From contig MNXJ01000057.1 in NCBI GenBank assembly GCA_001872455.1, positions 124,001-188,000 of the forward strand: a DNA stretch of 64,000 bases, given 5' to 3'. Under the pieces are notes generated by a model. That model was given only the letters and a program-made list of their open reading frames with translations, did no database searches and was not told where the DNA came from. This DNA is from Anaerolineae bacterium CG2_30_57_67 (lineage in GTDB: Bacteria; Chloroflexota; Anaerolineae; Anaerolineales; Villigracilaceae). Numbering within the stretch: position 1 is the first letter of the stretch; every line of letters starts with the position of its first letter. Positions 59,573 to 64,000 of the stretch are shown one piece after another. The translations under genes and the position numbers were made by a program.

Positions 59573-60328
59573 TTACATCATTGCCATGCCGCCATCCACG
59601 CCGAGCACTTGCCCGGTGATGTAGGCGGCCTGGTCGCTGGCGAGAAAGGCCACAGCGTAGGCAATCTCTTCGGGTTGGGCTTTGCGTCCAAGCGGAACCA
59701 TCTTCAGCGCCGCTTCCAGCGTTTCGGGTGACATACCGCTCAAAATCTCCGTATCCACAAACCCTGGCGCGATGGCGTTGACGGTGACGTTGCGTGAGGC
59801 GATTTCACGCGCCAGCGCTTTCGTGAAACCAATTTGCCCGGCTTTGGAAGCGGAGTAGTTGGTTTGGCCGGGGTTGCCCATCTGCCCGGAAACCGATGAG
59901 ATATTGATGACGCGCCCGTAGCGCTTGCGCATCATGTGTTTGATGGCGGCTTTGGAGCAGTTGAAGGTGCTTTTTAGGTTGGTATCCAGCACTGTGTCCC
60001 AGTCGCTCTCAGACATCATCATAATAAAACCATCTTTGGTGATGCCGGCGTTGTTGACCAGAATATGCAGGTCGCCGAAAGTTTCAATGGCGAATTTGAT
60101 GAGGGTTTGCGCCGCGCTAAAGTCGGAGACGTCGGCCTGAAAGGATATGGCCTTGCCACCCGCGGCTTGGATCTCGTTTATAAGCGTTTCTGCTGCCTCG
60201 GGTGATTTGTGGTAATTGACGACGACTGCCGCGCCACGCTGTGAGAGTTCCAGCGCGATAGCGCGGCCAATGCCGCGCGAGCCGCCAGTGACAACGGCTA
60301 CCCGATTTTGTAACGATAAATCTGCCAT
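59573..60328 (-). CDS. fabG: 3-oxoacyl-ACP reductase
   Basis: The NADPH-dependent short-chain dehydrogenase reduces 3-oxoacyl-ACP in fatty acid elongation. The 251 residues show [13 protein letters not shown] (cofactor loop), [11 protein letters not shown], the catalytic Ser-Tyr-Lys in [34 protein letters not shown] and the C-terminal [14 protein letters not shown], all close to canonical FabG. GGAG precedes the start. A role in another acyl reduction cannot be excluded since no other fab gene is adjacent, but the sequence is typical. Confidence 0.93.
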   Translation of the reverse strand: MADLSLQNRVAVVTGGSRGIGRAIALELSQRGAAVVVNYHKSPEAAETLINEIQAAGGKAISFQADVSDFSAAQTLIKFAIETFGDLHILVNNAGITKDGFIMMMSESDWDTVLDTNLKSTFNCSKAAIKHMMRKRYGRVINISSVSGQMGNPGQTNYSASKAGQIGFTKALAREIASRNVTVNAIAPGFVDTEILSGMSPETLEAALKMVPLGRKAQPEEIAYAVAFLASDQAAYITGQVLGVDGGMAMM

Positions 60329-60370
60329 TTTTTTACTCCTGAAGGTGGAATTATACCCTCGACGGGCATT

Positions 60371-61042
60371 TTATACACCGTCATTAACCCGCACCAACCA
60401 GAAACGTGCCGCCAGCCCCAGCCCAATTCCGCTCAATGCTGCGCCGCCGAAGATGGCAAAAATGGTGTCTTGCCAGAAGCGTATTGGAAAGAGGCGAATG
60501 AGGGTATCAGAGTAGAGAAACAGCCACGAGTCGCCGCTGAAGAACAGGGCGTGGAAGGCTGAAAAAAATTGCCAGAAGGAAGTCGCCGCCAGGGCGCCGA
60601 GAAACGCAATCAGCCCGGCTGTCAGCCAGCCGCCGCGCCCCAGCCCGATTAGAAAGGAAATCTTCCAGCCGCCGTACCAGGCCCAGAACGCTAAAATCGC
60701 CAATGCTGCCAGCGCCAGGTAGAAAATTGGCAGGATACGGACGACGACGGTTTTGACATCGCGCATGTGGCTGACTTCGCGTTCGTTGAAGACGGGGGTT
60801 CCGTCGTTAAAGCGCAGGTCAGCCAGGTATTCGGGGCCGGCGTTGTTGAGCAGGTAGTCTATAGCGTAGCGTGACCAGCGCAGGCGGTCTGGTTGGGTGA
60901 AGCCGTAGGTGTCGGCGGGAAAGCCGGGCAGGGCGTACTCGATGGGCGGAAAGGCCGGGCTAAGCAAGATGCGGACGAAGGTTAGTATAAGAACAACGGG
61001 GGTAAGAATGGTGATAAGCCAGGAAAGGAGCGCTTTTTTCAT
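60371..61042 (-). CDS. DUF1461/TIGR01906-type integral membrane protein
   Basis: The ATG at 61042 ([15 protein letters not shown]), overlapping the upstream stop by 4 bases, gives 223 residues with about four or five TM helices. After the first helix comes [21 protein letters not shown] and [13 protein letters not shown], the pattern I know from the DUF1461 family. A C-terminal region follows with [13 protein letters not shown] and [14 protein letters not shown]. The family has no established function and is often found in Gram-positive and Chloroflexi genomes. It is coupled to the spermidine-synthase-like gene. Confidence 0.88.
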   Translation of the reverse strand: MKKALLSWLITILTPVVLILTFVRILLSPAFPPIEYALPGFPADTYGFTQPDRLRWSRYAIDYLLNNAGPEYLADLRFNDGTPVFNEREVSHMRDVKTVVVRILPIFYLALAALAILAFWAWYGGWKISFLIGLGRGGWLTAGLIAFLGALAATSFWQFFSAFHALFFSGDSWLFLYSDTLIRLFPIRFWQDTIFAIFGGAALSGIGLGLAARFWLVRVNDGV

Positions 61043-62592
61043 TGAAGTTCCTGCATTTCTCCGCCGAGGATGAAGTTGAGAATCATATCGTTGGTGACCC
61101 ATTCGATTGGGGCGCGGTCGTCGGTGTAGATGGTTCCGTTCGTGGGTGTGGGGCGCAAATTGTCGTAGGCGATTTGGGTGACGGTCAGCAGCAGCGGAGG
61201 CGTGGCCGGGTTTGCCTGCAACAGCGCCAGATTTTGCGTCAGGTTTTCGGCGCGGGTGGGTTGTTTGGTGGCGTACAAAATGGAGTTGAAGGTGTAGGGA
61301 ATATCCATGACGTAGACCGAGGGCAGTACGCTGGAAATGGTGGCGGCCAGGTCATTAATCAGCCGCCGGTCAGTGGCGGTGCGGCCAATGTTGATGGCGA
61401 GCACGCCATCCGGGGCGAGGTGGTCGGCGGCGATTTGGAAAAATTCGCGCGTGGTCAGCGGCGGCGGGATGTACGGCGGGCGGTAGGCGTCCACCGCAAT
61501 CAGCGAGTATCGGTACGAACTGTGTTCCAGCCCCCAACGGCCATCGGTGATAAAAACATTCAGATTCGGCATGGTCATGCCGAAGTAATCGCGCCCGACC
61601 TGTACGATTTTTGGGTCAATTTCGTAGCCGTCAATCGGAATGGCGCCGAAGATGGCGGTCGCCTGCCGGGCGGTTGTGCCCGCCGCCAGGCCGATGATGG
61701 CGATGCGCTGCACTTGCGCCGGGGAGTAGGGCGCGGGGTTGAAGAAAATTCCGGCCAAAAATTGCTCCCAGGGGCCGCCGTAAAAAAGCGTATCAGCGCG
61801 GTATTCGGAATGGACGCCCTGACCATCGTTCAGCCGCAGTTGGCGCGCGCCGTCGGGCTGCTGCAAAACCTCGATGTAATTGTAATCGGACTCGGTTTCA
61901 AAAATCTGGTAGGCGGTGGTTTTGCCGGGGAATTTTCCCAGCAGGGCGAACAAAACCGTCAGCGCCAGGAAAAGCCCGGCCAGCAGGGTGCGCGGCCTGT
62001 CGCGCAGAATCAGGTAGCCGCCCAGCGCCAGCAAAAGCGGCAGGGCGGCGAAAACCAACAGCGTGCGGGTTGTTCCAATCAACGGAAACAGCCACAGGGT
62101 GGGCAGAAACGCTCCCAGCACCGAACCAGCCGTCGAAATAGAAGAAATTTTCCCGGCCAGACTGCCGACATTTTCCACTTTTTCCAGCAAGAGGCGCACG
62201 ACAAATGGGGAAACCATCGCCAGCAGGGTGACCGGCAGGCTGAATAAAATCAGCGTGGCGAGGAAGGCCCCGGCCATGATGCCCAGGTTGAGGGCGTCGG
62301 AGGCGCGCGCGGCGGCCAGCAGAACCGGCTGCGCCAGCAGGGTGACGGCGGCCAGGCTGACGCCCGCCGCGGTCAGCAGGTCGAACAGCAGGCGCGGGCG
62401 CGGCCAGCGGTCGGCCAGACTTCCGCCCAGCGCATAGCCAATGGCGAAGTAGAGTAAAATCAGGCCGATGATGACGGCCCAAACCAGGTTGATGGCGCTG
62501 AATTTCATTTGCAGTAGGCGCGAGGCGCCAAATTCAACCGCCAGCGAGGTCATTCCGGCGAAAAAAGCGGTGATGGAGAGATAGTTTTTCAT
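61039..62592 (-). CDS. Membrane protein with a spermidine-synthase-like domain
   Basis: The ATG at 62592 (MKNYLSITAFFAG) overlaps the upstream lipoprotein stop by 4 bases and gives 517 residues. About seven or eight TM helices in the first ~220 residues resemble a half MFS carrier. The C-terminal ~290 residues are a spermidine-synthase-like methyltransferase fold (YNYIEVLQQPDGARQLRLNDGQGVHS, IAIIGLAAGTTARQA, IDGYEIDPKIVQVGRDYFG, LIAVDAYRPPYIPPPLTTREFF). These fused proteins are common in environmental bacteria and their reaction is not established. The Asp pair of true polyamine aminopropyltransferases is only partly recognisable. Confidence 0.9.
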   Translation of the reverse strand: MKNYLSITAFFAGMTSLAVEFGASRLLQMKFSAINLVWAVIIGLILLYFAIGYALGGSLADRWPRPRLLFDLLTAAGVSLAAVTLLAQPVLLAAARASDALNLGIMAGAFLATLILFSLPVTLLAMVSPFVVRLLLEKVENVGSLAGKISSISTAGSVLGAFLPTLWLFPLIGTTRTLLVFAALPLLLALGGYLILRDRPRTLLAGLFLALTVLFALLGKFPGKTTAYQIFETESDYNYIEVLQQPDGARQLRLNDGQGVHSEYRADTLFYGGPWEQFLAGIFFNPAPYSPAQVQRIAIIGLAAGTTARQATAIFGAIPIDGYEIDPKIVQVGRDYFGMTMPNLNVFITDGRWGLEHSSYRYSLIAVDAYRPPYIPPPLTTREFFQIAADHLAPDGVLAINIGRTATDRRLINDLAATISSVLPSVYVMDIPYTFNSILYATKQPTRAENLTQNLALLQANPATPPLLLTVTQIAYDNLRPTPTNGTIYTDDRAPIEWVTNDMILNFILGGEMQELQ

Positions 62593-63104
62593 TGGCAATT
62601 CAGGGTAACCGTCACCTGTGCGGGTGCGCCGCCGGTGAGATTGAAGGCTTCCACGCGGTACACGAAGACGCCGCTATAACCGGGCAGGCTGTCGTTGTAT
62701 TTGCTGGTGTTGGCGGCGATCTGCCCCAGTAAGATTCCGTCGCGGTAGATGCGGTAGCCGTCCTCGTTGGATGCCGTGTCTTGCCAGGTGAGGGTGAGCG
62801 TCGCCCCGCCGCCGTAGGCGCAGGCGAACGTGTAGCTCAGACCGAGAGGCGCGGCGGGCGGATTGGGTGTGGCGTTGGCGGTCGAGCTGGGTGTGATGCT
62901 GGCGGTGGGTCCGGGCGTGGGGCTGGGCGCCGCCGCTGGTGGTTGGGTCGGCGTGGCGGCGGGCGTTTGCGCGCGGATGGCGCTCAGTGTGGCGGCGGCG
63001 ATGGTGGCGACTGCGGCAGAATCCAGCGTAGGCGTGGCCGCCGGTGGCTGGGGCAAATTGCAGGCGCTGAGCAAAAGGACGAGGAGCAGAATGATACGGG
63101 GCAT
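62589..63104 (-). CDS. Small lipoprotein with a fibronectin-III-like domain
   Basis: The ATG at 63104 (MPRIILLLVLLLSAC, Cys15) gives 171 residues. The open frame further up only translates the 8-bp repeat array into Phe/Pro/Ser repeats and is not credible. An Ala/Thr/Pro-rich linker (about 20-85) is followed by one FN3-like domain (PPAAPLGLSYTFACAYGGGATLTLTWQDTASNEDGYRIYRDG...YRVEAFNLTGG). Two Cys may form a disulphide. No Shine-Dalgarno is seen; the start follows AATCCCC, right behind the repeat array. It is coupled to the next gene by a 4-base overlap. Confidence 0.82.
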   Translation of the reverse strand: MPRIILLLVLLLSACNLPQPPAATPTLDSAAVATIAAATLSAIRAQTPAATPTQPPAAAPSPTPGPTASITPSSTANATPNPPAAPLGLSYTFACAYGGGATLTLTWQDTASNEDGYRIYRDGILLGQIAANTSKYNDSLPGYSGVFVYRVEAFNLTGGAPAQVTVTLNCQ

Positions 63105-63120
63105 GGGGATTGGGAAGTTG

Positions 63121-63216
63121 GGAAACAGGGGAAAAGGGAAACTGGAAAACAGGGAAACTGGAAAACCGGAAAACAGGGAAACCGGAAAACCGGAAAACCG
63201 GAAAACCGGAAAACCG
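63121..63216. repeat. Tandem 8-bp repeat (GAAAACCG type) x12
   Basis: Twelve units of exactly 8 bases. Those nearest hmgA are perfect GAAAACCG (63185-63216); units further along drift to GGAAACTG, GAAAACAG and GGGAAAAG. The array fills the whole gap between the hmgA stop and the lipoprotein start. Confidence 0.95.
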
Positions 63217-63217
63217 A

Positions 63218-64000
63218 CTACTGCCAACTGTCCATATACGCTGGCTTTTCCATCTCCAGCGCCTGACGGGTGAGATTCAGCGGGTGGAAGGTGTCCACCA
63301 TCACGGCCAGTTCGCTGGTTTCTTTCTTGCCGATGGATGCCTCCGTCATGCCGGGCTGCGGGCCGTGTGGCAGGCCGTAGGGGTGCAGGGTAATGTCGCC
63401 GCGCTCAATGCCTTTGCGGCTCATAAAATTGCCCTCGGCGTAGTAAATGACCTCATCCGAATTGACGTTGGAATGATTGTAAGGCGCGGGGATGGCTGCG
63501 GGGTGATAGTCGAACAGGCGCGGGACGAAGGAGCATACCACGAAATTATGCGCTTCAAAGGTCTGGTGAACCGGCGGCGGCTGGTGAATGCGCCCGGTGA
63601 TGGGTTCAAAGTCCTCGATGTTGAAAATCCAGGGGTAGAGAAAGCCGTCCCAGCCGACCACGTCGAAGGGATGATGGTCGAGGATGTGGCGGCTGAGCGT
63701 GTCGCGCACTTTGACGCGCACTTCAAATTCGCCGTTTTCGGTGTGGGTTTCCAGGTTTTCGGGCAGGCGAATGTCGCGCTCGCAGTAGGGGGCGTGTTCG
63801 AGCAGTTGGCCGTATTCGTTGCGGTAGCGTTTGGGCGGCTCGATTTGGCTGGGGGCTTCGATGGTGAAGAAACGCGCTTCGGAGGTGGTCAGTGTTATTT
63901 GCCAGGTGACGCCGAAAGGGATGACGAGGTAATCGCCAGCGCGAAAGGCCAGGCTGCCGAACTGACTCTCCAGCGTTCCCTGCCCCTCGTGGACGTACCA
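63218..64000 (-). CDS. hmgA: Homogentisate 1,2-dioxygenase, partial (N-terminus beyond the right edge)
   Basis: The visible C-terminal ~260 codons continue without a stop to the window edge. The Fe(II) enzyme opens the ring of homogentisate in tyrosine and phenylalanine breakdown. Visible family sequence includes YVHEGQGTLESQFGSLAFRAGDYLVIPFGV, EAPSQIEPPKRYRNEYGQLLEHAPYCERD and DVVGWDGFLYPWIFNIEDFEPITGRIHQPPPVHQTFEAHNFVVCSFVPR. YNHSNVNSDEVIYYAEGNFMSRKGIERGDITLHPYGLPHGPQPG carries the His/Glu metal ligands. It ends in YMDSWQ. The closest relatives may be the HGO-like group of uncertain substrate, but the key residues are all present. Confidence 0.94.
   Translation of the reverse strand, partial: WYVHEGQGTLESQFGSLAFRAGDYLVIPFGVTWQITLTTSEARFFTIEAPSQIEPPKRYRNEYGQLLEHAPYCERDIRLPENLETHTENGEFEVRVKVRDTLSRHILDHHPFDVVGWDGFLYPWIFNIEDFEPITGRIHQPPPVHQTFEAHNFVVCSFVPRLFDYHPAAIPAPYNHSNVNSDEVIYYAEGNFMSRKGIERGDITLHPYGLPHGPQPGMTEASIGKKETSELAVMVDTFHPLNLTRQALEMEKPAYMDSWQ

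Noticed and set aside
61042-62247. 401-codon plus-strand open frame opposite the spermidine-synthase-like gene
   Set aside because: Antisense frame with low-complexity Gly/Arg/Gln and no domain.
63121-63216. Replication-origin iterons or DnaA boxes
   Set aside because: The units do not match DnaA boxes, and no dnaA, repA or partition genes are adjacent.
63105-63227. N-terminal extension of the small lipoprotein through the repeat array
   Set aside because: It would put Phe/Pro/Ser repeats before a perfect lipoprotein signal; the signal must be N-terminal, so the ATG at 63104 is the start.

Overview
The window is one 64 kb piece of a chromosome from a bacterium that looks like a member of the Chloroflexota, most likely Anaerolineae. 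This is an inference from gene content: very many GAF-domain sensors, lipoproteins with Thr/Pro linkers, secreted proteins ending in a YLPLI-type tail, a TatB/TatC pair, MutS-like ATPases and short operons with 4-base overlaps. No rRNA or tRNA gene was seen.

Region 1 (1-20735, minus strand) is a signalling locus. Two receiver-only response regulators are followed by an intrinsic terminator. Then comes a tightly packed run of ten genes: a soluble protein of four GAF-like domains, seven membrane proteins with different input domains but the same GAF-GAF cytoplasmic half, a ParA-type ATPase, and a soluble multi-GAF protein cut by the left edge. No kinase, cyclase, phosphatase or methyl-accepting domain is visible anywhere in the run.

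Region 2 (20.9-33.9 kb) holds an orphan sugar-type ABC ATPase, phosphoglycerate mutase, a YdiJ-like FAD/Fe-S oxidoreductase, an acyltransferase, a MarR-controlled pair of exporter half-transporters, panB with an extraordinary Cys/Asp tail, an unrecognised gene coupled to panB, and a small ABM-domain protein.

Region 3 (34-43.3 kb) has three secreted proteins, guaB, a NarL-type two-component system and a GT39 membrane glycosyltransferase. A strong palindrome lies between the last two.

Region 4 (43.3-52.9 kb) has an aminotransferase coupled to a fused GCS2-like ligase/M20 peptidase behind an attenuator-like leader. Next to it, a fluoride riboswitch with its terminator stands before two overlapping MutS-like ATPase genes. 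An ABC-F protein follows.

Region 5 (52.9-57.2 kb) has two secreted lipoprotein genes flanked by two inverted 176-bp MITE-like copies, one of which cuts a lipoprotein gene fragment. Region 6 (57.2-64 kb) carries tatC, tatB, nusB, a Gls24 protein, fabG, a DUF1461-like membrane protein, a spermidine-synthase-like membrane protein, a small lipoprotein and a partial homogentisate dioxygenase.

The best candidates for something new are the output-less GAF sensor operon with ParA, the fluoride-switched MutS-like pair, the ligase-peptidase fusion and the PanB tail.
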